Assembly: GCF_001904655.1 (NCBI RefSeq)
Contig: NZ_MRCC01000024.1
Location: 1-59,282 of the forward strand
Direction of reading: 5' to 3'
DNA length: 59,282 bases
Origin: Chroogloeocystis siderophila 5.2 s.c.1
Lineage (GTDB): Bacteria > Cyanobacteriota > Cyanobacteriia > Cyanobacteriales > Chroococcidiopsidaceae
The position numbers and the translations under genes were made by a program. Shown here piece after piece: positions 1-8,946 of this stretch. Under the pieces are notes generated by a model, which saw nothing but the letters and a program-made list of their open reading frames with translations, searched no databases and was not told the origin of the DNA. The stretch's first letter is position 1; the number at the start of each line of letters is the position of its first letter.

Positions 1-10
1 TCGTGTCTAC

Positions 11-697
11 TTAGCGGCTCCCCGTTTCGTTCTTAACCCAACTGCGTAACTCCTGTGCTAGTTGTCTCATCTCTAAACTTAAGGGAATAGATGCGAGTTG
101 AAACTCACTATTGTTATCTCTAACAGCATGTCCCGTTTCAACAGTAAGATGAAACTTGCCAAAGTAAATACATTCCTGTTGCGTGATGCTTTGTAACTCC
201 TGAGCGACTTGTGTAGTGTGGCTAAATAAAATATCTCCTGTGGCTTCAATAGCTTCAATAGCTGCCATTTTGACAATGGGATCGGCATTTAGGGTATATG
301 CAGAAAGTTGATAGGATAATTGTCGAGTGATGCAAGTGTCGTTGCCCCAGAGAAATCGTAAGGTATCCACAAAGCTTTTAGGACGGTCAAATCCTAACAC
401 CTGCAAATCTCGCAGGAACCAATGCCAATGATGGTCATCTTCATAGGTATGCTCGTTGATCGCGTTTTGAACTAGATCAAAGTTGCTAGTCTCGTCACGA
501 AATACGTATTTATTGAGATCCCCAAAACTCATGATGAAATGGGCGATACAAGGAGAAAATCCTAGTCGTTGTAACGGAGAGATACTGCTGTCTTGCATGA
601 ATTGAAATAGGGGAGCTTGAGCAAACTCTGCTTTTTTGGTTTCAATGAAATCCAAAACATCTTGAAAGGATGCGAATTCAATAGTAGGAGGAATCAT
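11..697 (-). CDS. Heme-oxygenase-like iron-containing redox enzyme
   Basis: The 228-residue protein is largely alpha-helical and carries a His/Glu/Asp-rich segment at residues 82-93 (E82, H83, E86, D87, D88, H89, H90, H92), then acidic residues E148/E151 and the spaced set H183, E187, H190. That layout fits the heme-oxygenase-like oxidase (TENA/HDO) fold, whose members use a labile di-iron centre to oxidise small substrates or scavenge metabolites. No signal peptide or membrane segment is seen, so it should be cytoplasmic. The substrate cannot be told from sequence. It reads towards the window edge and its downstream partner, if any, lies outside. The fold assignment is fairly sure; the di-iron oxidase role is inferred. 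Confidence 0.65.
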   Translation of the reverse strand: MIPPTIEFASFQDVLDFIETKKAEFAQAPLFQFMQDSSISPLQRLGFSPCIAHFIMSFGDLNKYVFRDETSNFDLVQNAINEHTYEDDHHWHWFLRDLQVLGFDRPKSFVDTLRFLWGNDTCITRQLSYQLSAYTLNADPIVKMAAIEAIEATGDILFSHTTQVAQELQSITQQECIYFGKFHLTVETGHAVRDNNSEFQLASIPLSLEMRQLAQELRSWVKNETGSR

Positions 698-829
698 ATT
701 TACTCTTAGTTTCAGGTGCTTGATTTACAAAATCTTCAATATTTGTTGAGTAGGGAATAAATAGATGTTATGCAACTTTCCTTTATGTCCCTGTGGTTGT
801 ACGTCAAAAGCAATTTGATATGAACACGC

Positions 830-1331
830 TCACTTGAAGAACGAGTAATAACTGTAAATCCCACTATGTGGCGCTAAACTGCAAAAAAGTCCATAAATAT
901 TTCTTTTGGCAATTCTTGCAGTACTCATCGATGACATTCCTTGAGTACTTGTGCCCGCACTCTGACTACTTGCACCATCGCTATCTGACCAGTAACCTGA
1001 AAGAGTGCAAGTCACTGTCTGATTGTTGTAATTTTTAAGTACATAAACAGTCGTATAAGGTCCAGTCCGTAGTACCTTCATCGTCTCCAGGGACTCCCCG
1101 AACAATGGGACAAGCTACATATGCATACGAAGTACTAGAGTTATATATGTAATTTGGCCCTCGAACAAGTTTTGGCAGATCAGTAGAAGTTGAGTGCTGA
1201 CACATACTACCTGGGAATGCTTTGTATGAATCAGCCCATGCTGGGCTAGTAGTAATTGCTGTCGCAGACATCAAAGTTGCTAGTGCAACGATCGCTTTTG
1301 TCTGTTTGGAGATTTTTTCTGAAATAATCAT
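830..1331 (-). pseudogene. Small exported cysteine-containing protein, frameshifted
   Basis: Two overlapping minus-strand frames together make one secreted protein. The first (from 1331) has a signal peptide ending near AWA-D at residues 31-34 and a cysteine-containing mature part running into VRGVPGDDEGTT. It then goes out of frame and stops at 1035. The second frame continues sensibly from about 1055 with TTVYVLKNYNNQTVTCTL and ends at 830 with a Cys and Tyr-rich tail. The join near position 1050 needs a single-base indel. Either the gene is broken or the base call is wrong. The spliced product would be about 165 residues, secreted and probably disulfide-bonded. Function unknown. Confidence 0.6.
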
Positions 1332-1741
1332 AGTTTTGTCGTTTTGTTAGTAGTGGGTTTAAATGTAATGTGCTAGTAGCCAGCGTTGTCAGCACAAAAC
1401 CATCCGCGACGTGCTTAATACAGCAGCCAGAATTAAGCTATTAAGCTGAAATAAATATCAAGTTGCAGTTCAGTAGAATTGAATAATGCAATTCTGTGAG
1501 TGTTGTTCTTGAGGCTAATCGCGATCGCCCAATGGATTGCTGATACCATCTAGCTTAGAGAAAACCATCACTATTGGCAGTAGGAAAAGATCGGATCAAA
1601 TGTCGGAAATGATCGGATCGTTGTTTAAATAACGTTTGGGAATGTGTAATAGGTAATAGTAGATTTTTTCCCATGACCGCCGTTCTGCTTGGGACACCAC
1701 AAGCAGCGTGCGGCGGCTTCGCCAATTACCAGTTACCAATT
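1332..1741. other. Intergenic region with a hairpin repeat
   Basis: No open frame here looks coding. The stretch holds HIP1-like GCGATCGC sequence, a GGTAATAGGTAATAG low-complexity run and the palindromic element listed at 1676-1732. The promoter of the frameshifted exported gene presumably lies just above 1332, but no clear -35/-10 pair was identified. Confidence 0.5.
1676..1732. repeat. Dispersed palindromic repeat, copy 1
   Basis: CCGCCG at 1677-1682 pairs with CGGCGG at 1711-1716, and an inner stem CTGCTTG (1685-1691) pairs with CAAGCAG (1700-1706). The 27 bases at 1706-1732 recur exactly at 26441-26467. In the second copy the outer stem is kept while the inner arm differs, which is what a mobile or selected hairpin family with a variable tip would give. 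Confidence 0.7.
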
Positions 1742-2494
1742 TTAGGGAAGAACATTGATGCGACCACAACACAGCAGTTGACCTGAAGTTAAAGTCAATG
1801 TCTCAATTGCAACTTCTGAGCCGAGATCGATCTGAAAATAGTCGATATCAAATAATTCTGTGTCGAATTGAATTTGTAGTTCTTTTAACGCTAACGTTTG
1901 ACCATCAATTAATTCTAATCGCGTGTTTAGCATGAGTGGCATTTGGCAATCGCTTGCTATTATGCCGTTGATTGTCAGGCGATCGCATCCTATATTAACT
2001 TGCTCCCAGTGAACTGCTTCATGTGTAATGCTATTTTCTGGAAGAAACGATTTAAGTAAGGTAGTCAGCGCCTCTGCAAGTAAGGGAGACTTTAAAGAAG
2101 TATTTAAGTCAGATTCATTCAAGCATACTTCGCCGAAAACTGGTATAGGTTCGAGTAATCGTAATGGTTGACCGCGCAACACTCCGCCCAGATTTGTTTT
2201 AATATTTTTGCCTGCGATTTCCAGTCGGGTGAGATAAAGTCCTTGATAAACTGCGTTTTGCGCCGAAATAGACACTTGGGGAATATAACCTGAGAGAATT
2301 TGGCGATCGCCTCCTGAAATTTGAACATCGAGATGCGCGACTTGCTGAACTTGCGATCGCAACCACAACCGTACCGCAGGCGATAGCACTTTGGCGATCA
2401 TGCGACTTTGTTTAGAATGGTTGTCTGAAGTCATGCCCTCGGTTATCGATGTACGGTTATGTTCCGCTTCTACTTCTGTCTTTTGACTCCCCAC
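1742..2494 (-). CDS. DUF2993 (LmeA-like) phospholipid-binding protein
   Basis: This 250-residue protein has the hallmarks of cyanobacterial DUF2993 proteins: a KVLSPAVRLWLRSQV segment near residue 35, a GDRQILSGYIPQV segment near residue 62, and an LGGVLRGQPLRLLEP segment near residue 103. The family is related to mycobacterial LmeA and has a lipid-binding fold tied to envelope lipids. There is no signal peptide, so cyanobacterial members may act at a membrane face. The ATG at 2434 (MTSDNHSK) is a plausible alternative start, because the first 20 residues are charged and unlike the family. It is transcribed away from the pseudouridine synthase gene. Confidence 0.75.
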   Translation of the reverse strand: MGSQKTEVEAEHNRTSITEGMTSDNHSKQSRMIAKVLSPAVRLWLRSQVQQVAHLDVQISGGDRQILSGYIPQVSISAQNAVYQGLYLTRLEIAGKNIKTNLGGVLRGQPLRLLEPIPVFGEVCLNESDLNTSLKSPLLAEALTTLLKSFLPENSITHEAVHWEQVNIGCDRLTINGIIASDCQMPLMLNTRLELIDGQTLALKELQIQFDTELFDIDYFQIDLGSEVAIETLTLTSGQLLCCGRINVLP

Positions 2495-2610
2495 GTTTTT
2501 GCCCCTAGCTCTTATGATTGAACTCGTAGTGATTCTTTAATATTTGTACACAATCTGCTACATACAATGACAAAATTTTGTATGGGCAGAACTCATTAAT
2601 TTTTTTTATC

Positions 2611-3384
2611 ATGGAGGAAAGAATTCAAAAAATTCTCTCCCAGTGGGGTGTTGCGTCACGGCGACAAGCAGAAGAGATGATTCGGCTGGGAAGGGTGCGG
2701 TGCAATGGAAAAGTCATTGAGTTAGGACAGAAAGCCGATCCCCAAGTTGATGCCATTACAGTTGACGGTAAACTGCTTCAACTGCGATCGCGTCCGCAAC
2801 CAGTTTATCTCTTACTCAACAAACCAGCTGGAGTTATATCTACTCGTCACGATCCCCAAGGACGCCGCACTGTTATGGATCTCCTGTCGCCAGAATTACG
2901 TGTCGGTCAAGGCATTCATCCTGTTGGACGCCTAGATGCAGATTCTACAGGAGCGTTACTGCTGACTAACGATGGCCACCTAACACTCGCACTAACACAC
3001 CCTAGGCACAGTATTACAAAAACTTATCAGGTGTGGGTAGAAGGTCATCCACCACCAGCGGTATTACAACAATGGCGTCGTGGTGTGATTTTGGATAACC
3101 GTAAAACTCGACCTGCGCGTGTCAGCATAGTCGATCAAAATCACACTCATACTTGCTTAGAGGTGATTTTACAAGAGGGGAGGAATCGACAAATACGACG
3201 TATTGCTCAGCAATTAGGGTATCCCGTACATCAGTTACAGCGTACGGCGATTGGCTTGATTCGATTACAACCGCCGCCTTTACCTGAGGGCTGCTATCGT
3301 CCGTTACAAGATTTTGAACTACGTTTTTTACGCGATCAAACAGACCGCGTACGTATTCAGGAATCAAGTGCAATCAAGGAGTGA
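2611..3384 (+). CDS. rRNA pseudouridine synthase, RsuA/RluB/E/F family
   Basis: It isomerises a specific uridine in rRNA to pseudouridine. Residues 2-48 form an S4 RNA-binding domain (EERIQKILSQWGVASRR) and the catalytic motif GRLDADSTG puts the active-site Asp at residue 109. An upstream in-frame ATG exists at 2578, but the family starts at the S4 domain and the ATG at 2611 gives the usual length of 257 residues. The RodZ-like gene begins 3 bases after the stop, so the two are probably cotranscribed. Which member of the family (RsuA, RluB, RluE or RluF) it matches cannot be settled without alignment. Confidence 0.9.
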   Translation: MEERIQKILSQWGVASRRQAEEMIRLGRVRCNGKVIELGQKADPQVDAITVDGKLLQLRSRPQPVYLLLNKPAGVISTRHDPQGRRTVMDLLSPELRVGQGIHPVGRLDADSTGALLLTNDGHLTLALTHPRHSITKTYQVWVEGHPPPAVLQQWRRGVILDNRKTRPARVSIVDQNHTHTCLEVILQEGRNRQIRRIAQQLGYPVHQLQRTAIGLIRLQPPPLPEGCYRPLQDFELRFLRDQTDRVRIQESSAIKE

Positions 3385-3387
3385 CAA

Positions 3388-4170
3388 ATGATCAAGTGGT
3401 GTAGGAAGCAGAAAGTTAAAATTGAACCGTCGCTAGAACAACAAAGCGCCGAGAAGTTGTTAGAAATAGGTGCGCAATTACGTCAAGCGCGCCAAGTTCA
3501 AGCTTTATCCTTAGAAAGAGTCGCGTTGAGAACAATGATTCCACGACATTTACTCAAGGCAATCGAAGCAGGAAATAGAGAAGAACTCCCCGAACCAATT
3601 TATATTCAAAGTTATATTAAGCAATACGCTGATGCTCTTGGTTTAGATGGAACTGAGTTGGCTCGCAACTTCCCTATAGAAGATCGGCGAATATTGCTTA
3701 AACCTACGCAGCGAATCTTACCCGCAGCACAATTACGACCGATTCATCTTTATTTGTTATATTTATTTGTTGTTTTTTGGGCTGTTAATGCTTTATCGTA
3801 CACTTTGAGTCGTAATCAACTGCAAGAAAGTAGTTTTCAACGCGTACAGCAGTTACTACCTACACAAACGCGATCGCAACAATCAGATATCCAATCTGTT
3901 AGTACTGCGAATCAAGATAGCAAACCAGTCAGAATTAGCGTAACGCTCAAAGCTCAATCATGGCTAAGGGTTACGGCTGATGGTCAAACAACGTTTGAAG
4001 GAACTCTTCCCCAAGGAACCCAACGCACTTGGGAAGCTGAGGAAGAACTCACCCTCAAAACAGAAAATGCTGGCGGCGTTTTAGTGCAGTTTAATCAAGA
4101 AAAAGCTAAACAAATTGGCAATCCAGGTCAAATGCAGGAAGTCACTTTTGCAGCAAATCAGCGACTCTGA
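3388..4170 (+). CDS. RodZ-like helix-turn-helix membrane protein (DUF4115)
   Basis: Residues 25-95 form a Cro/C1-type helix-turn-helix (LRQARQVQALSLERVALRT, with the typical EPIYIQSYIKQYA ending). A single membrane helix follows at about 118-138, and a DUF4115 beta domain at about 185-255 includes the segment SWLRVTADGQTTFEGTLPQG. RodZ couples the MreB cytoskeleton to cell-wall growth: the HTH faces the cytoplasm and DUF4115 the periplasm. The domain order is the same here, but the linker is short. Cyanobacterial proteins of this type are poorly characterised. It lies 3 bases after the pseudouridine synthase gene, and the shared operon does not itself point to a function. Confidence 0.8.
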   Translation: MIKWCRKQKVKIEPSLEQQSAEKLLEIGAQLRQARQVQALSLERVALRTMIPRHLLKAIEAGNREELPEPIYIQSYIKQYADALGLDGTELARNFPIEDRRILLKPTQRILPAAQLRPIHLYLLYLFVVFWAVNALSYTLSRNQLQESSFQRVQQLLPTQTRSQQSDIQSVSTANQDSKPVRISVTLKAQSWLRVTADGQTTFEGTLPQGTQRTWEAEEELTLKTENAGGVLVQFNQEKAKQIGNPGQMQEVTFAANQRL

Positions 4171-4258
4171 ATTGTTGAGAGGTCAGGGATCAGAGAAATT
4201 ATTAGTTATAAGACTTTCTCCAACTCAAAACTAATTACTCACCCCTCACCCCGCGCCC

Positions 4259-5770
4259 CTACTTCCTCTTCATAGGAGCGCGACCGTATAATTCTGTCAA
4301 AGATTTGAGGCGATCGCGCAACTCAGAAGTGAGATCGTCTGAAGGATAGCGCCATTCCCAGTTACCTTCGGGTTTACTGGGATAATTCATGCGTGCTTCT
4401 GTCGGTAAGCCCAATAAATCCTGGAGTGGAATCAGCGCTTGATTTGCTACCGAACTTAATGCTAAGCGAATCAGATCCCAGTGAATACCATCAGAACTTA
4501 AACAACCCAAGTAACGCTGTAATCTTTCTTTTTCGTACTCAGAAGCACTGTTAAACCAACCTACTGTTGTATCATTATCGTGCGTTCCTGTGTATACGAC
4601 GCAGTTACGTGGAAAGTTGAATGGTAAAAAAGGATTAGCGGCATCGGAACCAAAGGCAAACTGCAAAATCTTCATTCCAGGAAATTCAAAGCGATCGCGC
4701 AGCGCCTCAACTTCGGGCGTAATCACGCCTAAATCTTCGGCTAACACCGGAAGCTTACCCAACTGTTCATTAATAGCTTGAAATAACGCTTCGCCTGGGG
4801 CTTCAATCCACTCGCCATTTATCGCAGTCGTTTCTCCTTGTTCTACCGCCCAGTAAGCTTGAAACCCCCGAAAATGGTCAATCCGAATAATATCAACGTA
4901 ATCAAGGATCGCTTGAAACCGTTGCACCCACCACTTAAAATTGAGTTGCTGTAACTTCTCCCAGTTGTATACAGGATTGCCCCACAATTGACCTGTTTCA
5001 CTAAAGTAATCTGGGGGAACTCCCGCCATTAAGGCGACTTCGCCTGTTTCTTCGTCCAAACAAAAAATCTCTGGATTTGCCCAGACATCAGCACTATCAT
5101 GCGCTACATAAATCGGGATATCACCAATAATGACGATACCCTGCTGATTTGCGTAGTGTTTGAGTTCATTCCACTGGCGGAAAAACTCAAACTGTACAAA
5201 TTTGTGGTAGAAAATTTCTGCTTCTAGCTGTTGCTGCGATCGCGTTAAAGCCTCTGGATGACGACGCGCAATTTCTGTTTCCCACTGATACCAACTGACA
5301 CCTTCATTCGTATCTTTCAGCGCCATGAACAACGCATAATCATCTAACCAATAAGCTTTGGCTGTACAGAATTGCGCGAATTCTTGCTGTTGTTGCGGTG
5401 TTGCTTTTGCCCTAAAATTTTCGCAAGCTTTCTTGAGTAAAGGAAGCTTAATTGGTACAACTTGGTCAAAATCAACTTTGTTGCGCGGAAACTCTGGTAA
5501 ATTAACGAAGTCCTCGGCTGTCAACAACCCTTGTTTTTCTAAGCTTTCTGGGCTAATCAACAGAGGATTACCCGCCATTGCCGAGTATGAGGCGTAAGGA
5601 GAGTTACCATAACCTGTAGGTCCTAGTGGTAAAACCTGCCACAACTGTTGAGCGCTTTGTACTAAAAAATCAATAAAGGAATAAGCGGATTCGCCAAGAT
5701 CGCCGATGCCAAATTTACTTGGGAAGGAGGTGGGATGTAGCAGAATGCCACTAGCTCTGGGAAAAGGCAT
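4259..5770 (-). CDS. malQ: 4-alpha-glucanotransferase (GH77)
   Basis: It transfers alpha-1,4-glucan segments between maltooligosaccharides and glucose (disproportionating enzyme), a step in glycogen breakdown. The 503-residue length matches the bacterial family without N-terminal extensions. The GH77 residues are present: IIRIDHFRGF holds the nucleophile Asp, LAEDLGVITPEV the acid/base Glu, and GTHDNDT the third Asp. The N-terminus PRASGILLHPTSFPS is typical. It is transcribed alone, convergent with the RodZ-like gene. It is cytoplasmic. Confidence 0.95.
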   Translation of the reverse strand: MPFPRASGILLHPTSFPSKFGIGDLGESAYSFIDFLVQSAQQLWQVLPLGPTGYGNSPYASYSAMAGNPLLISPESLEKQGLLTAEDFVNLPEFPRNKVDFDQVVPIKLPLLKKACENFRAKATPQQQQEFAQFCTAKAYWLDDYALFMALKDTNEGVSWYQWETEIARRHPEALTRSQQQLEAEIFYHKFVQFEFFRQWNELKHYANQQGIVIIGDIPIYVAHDSADVWANPEIFCLDEETGEVALMAGVPPDYFSETGQLWGNPVYNWEKLQQLNFKWWVQRFQAILDYVDIIRIDHFRGFQAYWAVEQGETTAINGEWIEAPGEALFQAINEQLGKLPVLAEDLGVITPEVEALRDRFEFPGMKILQFAFGSDAANPFLPFNFPRNCVVYTGTHDNDTTVGWFNSASEYEKERLQRYLGCLSSDGIHWDLIRLALSSVANQALIPLQDLLGLPTEARMNYPSKPEGNWEWRYPSDDLTSELRDRLKSLTELYGRAPMKRK

Positions 5771-6035
5771 ATTTCATCTAAAGTGTTAGAAGCAGTCGCC
5801 ATGAATTTAACACGCTCGACTGTGTTTCAAACCTATCTGTAGTTAGGAAAAACAGTACATGGCTTAAATGCATAAAGTAATGCTAGTATCTCAGTAAGCA
5901 AATGTATTTTATAGCACAAAATATAACAGTAGTTTTATGGTAAAATACCAGTCACTTTTGTTGACGGAAATTTTGCCCTTCTGCTTAGAATACTATTTGT
6001 ACTCCAAAAACAAAATTAGTCGAAGGTGTTACTTT

Positions 6036-6908
6036 ATGTACTTACGGCAAACGATTAAAACGCTATTACCTAACAAGATAGCAAAAGAAATCAAAGAAAA
6101 CTACAAAAAAAATAAAGTATATAGTAATGAAATTAAGTTACTAAAAGGTAGGGAAATATCAACGAGTAACCAAACTAGTGTGTTATTTTTCACTACACGA
6201 AAATGCGCATCCACTTACATGAATAACTGCATAAGATATTTGAATGAAAAATACCTTCATTTAATGTCAGTAAATTTGGCTAGCTATGTTTGGCACTATT
6301 TGAATCAAGAAGTATATAAAGTACTAGAAGAAAAGCAAGCTGTAGCTTTTCGTCATAATGGAATTTTATATAGTCCACTACGGCAGTATGTTCCAATCAA
6401 TAACTTGGAGAAATATTGCATTGTTTTAATGCTGAGAGATCCTCGAGACGTCATTGTCTCAAACTACTACTCTATAAACTATAGTCATACTTTACCTATT
6501 AATGAAAATCAACAGAAAGAATTTTTACAGTATCGGCAGAGAGTTCAACAGCAAACAGTAGATGAATACGTGCGCGAGAGAGCAGAGCGTTTTCATAAAA
6601 TATATAGTGAATATTGTCATTTTCTGATTAAGGATAGAAACATTAAGTGGTTGCGATATGAAGACTTTATTCAGGATTTTGATTTATGGGTTAAACAATT
6701 AGGAGAATGCTTTAATATCGATATTGAAGAAAAAGATATTAATGCTTTATTTGAACTTAAGGGTGGAAATAAAAAAGTAGAAGAAAATAAGCTAAATCAT
6801 ATTAGAAAAGCGCTTCCAGGTGACCACAAAGAGAAGTTGAAAACAGAAACTCAAGATTTTCTTAATAAAAAATTCAAAGATATACTTTTAACATTAAACT
6901 ACGAATAA
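6036..6908 (+). CDS. Sulfotransferase-like P-loop protein
   Basis: Sulfotransferases move sulfate from PAPS to a hydroxyl or amine acceptor. Numbering from an in-frame ATG at 5937, the 5'-phosphosulfate loop is FTTRKCAST (residues 86-93) and the 3'-phosphate motif is LRDPRDVIVSNYYS (166-179). A GAAGGTG ribosome-binding sequence sits 8 bases before the ATG at 6036, so that start is preferred, giving 290 residues. The gene is markedly AT-rich and Lys/Asn/Ile-rich compared with malQ, and a second, divergent sulfotransferase gene follows. Acceptor unknown; a glycan or a small molecule is possible. Confidence 0.7.
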   Translation: MYLRQTIKTLLPNKIAKEIKENYKKNKVYSNEIKLLKGREISTSNQTSVLFFTTRKCASTYMNNCIRYLNEKYLHLMSVNLASYVWHYLNQEVYKVLEEKQAVAFRHNGILYSPLRQYVPINNLEKYCIVLMLRDPRDVIVSNYYSINYSHTLPINENQQKEFLQYRQRVQQQTVDEYVRERAERFHKIYSEYCHFLIKDRNIKWLRYEDFIQDFDLWVKQLGECFNIDIEEKDINALFELKGGNKKVEENKLNHIRKALPGDHKEKLKTETQDFLNKKFKDILLTLNYE

Positions 6909-7146
6909 ACTTCTCAGCTTTTAAAGGTTAAAATTTATGACTATAATTAAAATGTAATCTCTTGTTAACCATTGTTGGAAAACTAGCAAAATTAAAAAAT
7001 TGAATGACAAATGTAGCGTAATTATGAAAATCTCATGATTATGAGTAATACATAACGTTAAAATACATATAAGCAGTTGATATTATGTGTTAAATATACA
7101 AGACTTAAAATGTAAAATATCATAAGAAGTCATTTAGCAGAAAGCT

Positions 7147-7965
7147 ATGAACGCACACGGCTCTTTCTTAACGCCTGTCAGCGACTCACTGAGTAAGATG
7201 AAGCGTTTATTCTATGGGAAATACTACGATCATCCCTATCTTTTTCCACGAGTAACGAATGAGGAAACTTATTTAATATCTTTTCCCCGATCTGGAAATA
7301 CTTGGCTAAGACGCTTGCTCACTGCGCTGATCTGCAAGGAAGAAGCTGTTTGGCAGCTGATGGAGAGTATAGTTCCCGATATTCATATATATAAACCAGA
7401 GAATAAAAAAAAGCCAAATATAAAACCACTTATTGTAAAGAGCCATACTCCTTTTGTAGATATACCTGCAAAAGTAGTCTATGTCGTTAGAGATGGTAGA
7501 GACGCACTTTTATCATATTATTTTCTGCTTTTAAAAGAAGGAAAAATAAAACCAGATATATCGGTACTTGATATCTACTTTGATAATAATGTTTGGCCTT
7601 GTTCATGGCACACACACGTTGCAGGTTGGCTAGATGGGTTGGAAAAGCGAAACCCAGAGAGTTACAAAATTATTTATTATGAGGATTTGAAAAAATCGAC
7701 GGCTGAGCAACTGTTTTTAGTAGCCAAGTTTATTGGTTTACCTGTTACATTGAGTGATGCAGAACAAGCTGTAGCATTACATCCTGTTAGAAATCAATCT
7801 AAATCGAATGAAATTAGCAGTAATCAAGAGAATAGTGGTTCTGTCGTTAAAAACAGTAAGACTAAATGGCAAGATATTCTTGTGGGAGAAGATTTAGTAA
7901 GGTACGAAGCGATCGCTGGTACAGAACTACAACGTCTTGGCTATCCGTTAATGAGTGATAAATGA
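7147..7965 (+). CDS. Sulfotransferase domain protein
   Basis: This 272-residue protein shows a clear PF00685-type PAPS loop, FPRSGNTWLRRLL (about residues 46-58), and a 3'-phosphate motif YVVRDGRDALLSYY near residue 115. The C-terminal region has the family's RNQSKSNE-like substrate-loop segment. It follows the first sulfotransferase after a 238-base AT-rich gap but is not a close copy of it, so a recent tandem duplication is unlikely. The pair may be a transferred module for sulfating a surface glycan or metabolite; no acceptor gene lies beside it. Confidence 0.85.
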   Translation: MNAHGSFLTPVSDSLSKMKRLFYGKYYDHPYLFPRVTNEETYLISFPRSGNTWLRRLLTALICKEEAVWQLMESIVPDIHIYKPENKKKPNIKPLIVKSHTPFVDIPAKVVYVVRDGRDALLSYYFLLLKEGKIKPDISVLDIYFDNNVWPCSWHTHVAGWLDGLEKRNPESYKIIYYEDLKKSTAEQLFLVAKFIGLPVTLSDAEQAVALHPVRNQSKSNEISSNQENSGSVVKNSKTKWQDILVGEDLVRYEAIAGTELQRLGYPLMSDK

Positions 7966-8009
7966 AACAAGAAATAGAAACTTGTGGCTTTCGTTTAAAA
8001 ACTTTTTAG

Positions 8010-8441
8010 ATGAACTACCGAAATCCTGTTCCTACAGTTGATATCATTATCGAGTTAATCGATAGACCGCATCGACCTATTATCTTAATTGAACGCGATA
8101 ACCCGCCTTTAGGATGGGCAATTCCTGGTGGTTTTGTTGACTATGGCGAATCTGTAGAATCAGCCGCCCAACGCGAAGCGAAAGAAGAAATAGGCTTGCA
8201 AGTGGAACTGATAGAACAATTTCAGGTGTATTCTGACCCACAGCGCGATCCACGCCAGCACACGTTGAGTGTGGTTTTTTTAGCAACCGCAACAGGCGAA
8301 CCACAAGCTGGAGATGATGCGAAAAACTTGGGAATTTTTGAATCGTGGCGCATTCCTACAAATCTTTGCTTCGATCACGATCGCATTTTGCGCGATTATT
8401 GGCATTATCGCCATTACGGTATCCGACCTCGTTTGTCTTAA
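8010..8441 (+). CDS. Nudix hydrolase
   Basis: The Nudix box is complete: [21 protein letters not shown](IG) at about residues 36-60 gives the G-x5-E-x7-REUxEExGU pattern that binds metal and cleaves nucleoside diphosphate-X bonds. The rest ([12 protein letters not shown] before the box, [18 protein letters not shown] after it) resembles ADP-ribose or dNTP-type Nudix enzymes of 140-150 residues. The substrate cannot be assigned. It lies just upstream of the RidA gene; both could be housecleaning enzymes for damaged or reactive metabolites. Confidence 0.9.
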   Translation: MNYRNPVPTVDIIIELIDRPHRPIILIERDNPPLGWAIPGGFVDYGESVESAAQREAKEEIGLQVELIEQFQVYSDPQRDPRQHTLSVVFLATATGEPQAGDDAKNLGIFESWRIPTNLCFDHDRILRDYWHYRHYGIRPRLS

Positions 8442-8477
8442 TTAGAACTAAATACACAATTAGAACTAAATACACAA
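8442..8477 (+). repeat. 18-bp tandem duplication before ridA
   Basis: The 18-mer TTAGAACTAAATACACAA occurs twice in direct tandem (8442-8459 and 8460-8477). It fills the space between the Nudix stop codon and the RidA start codon, whose first base is the last base of the second copy. This looks like a slippage duplication that lengthened the intergenic spacer. Confidence 0.85.
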
Positions 8478-8866
8478 TGACGCGAAAAGTTATTCGTACA
8501 AACTCTGCGCCTGCGCCCGTAGGACCCTATAATCAAGCGATCGCAGCAAGTGGTCAAATGATTTTTGTCGCTGGTCAAATTCCCCTCGATGCGTCAAGTG
8601 GGATCATTGGTGAAGATGTCGCACAACAAACTACACAAGTTATGGCAAATGTCAAGGCAATTTTAGAAGCTGCTGGCGCAACATTTCAAGATGTCGTAAA
8701 AACGACTGTATTTTTATCAGATATGAATAATTTTGCGGCAATGAATGCAGTGTATAGTCAATATTTTGACGAATCTACAGCGCCTGCGCGAGCGTGTGTC
8801 GAGGTGTCGCGTTTACCGAAAGATGTATTGGTAGAAATTGAGTGTATTGCGGTGATTGCAAATTGA
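8477..8866 (+). CDS. ridA: RidA family enamine/imine deaminase
   Basis: RidA hydrolyses reactive 2-aminoacrylate and related enamines made by PLP enzymes, releasing ammonia. The 129-residue product has the usual length and the motifs [21 protein letters not shown] (N-terminal half), FVAGQIPLD, and the active-site segment [15 protein letters not shown] with its conserved Arg. An upstream in-frame ATG at 8345 lies inside the Nudix gene and would add residues unlike the family, so the ATG at 8477 is chosen. It is cytoplasmic and probably trimeric, as in the family. Confidence 0.93.
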   Translation: MTRKVIRTNSAPAPVGPYNQAIAASGQMIFVAGQIPLDASSGIIGEDVAQQTTQVMANVKAILEAAGATFQDVVKTTVFLSDMNNFAAMNAVYSQYFDESTAPARACVEVSRLPKDVLVEIECIAVIAN

Positions 8867-8867
8867 G

Positions 8868-8888
8868 GGGCAAGGCATTGCCTTGCCC
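8868..8888. terminator. Hairpin between convergent genes
   Basis: GGGCAAGGC (8868-8876) and GCCTTGCCC (8880-8888) form a perfect 9-bp stem with an ATT loop immediately after the ridA stop codon. No T-run follows on either strand, so it may be a weak or bidirectional terminator, or a copy of a common dispersed hairpin. Confidence 0.5.
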
Positions 8889-8946
8889 GCACTAACGAGA
8901 TAATTTATATTTAGTCCCTATCTGCGCCCAAAGCCCGTTTCCGATT

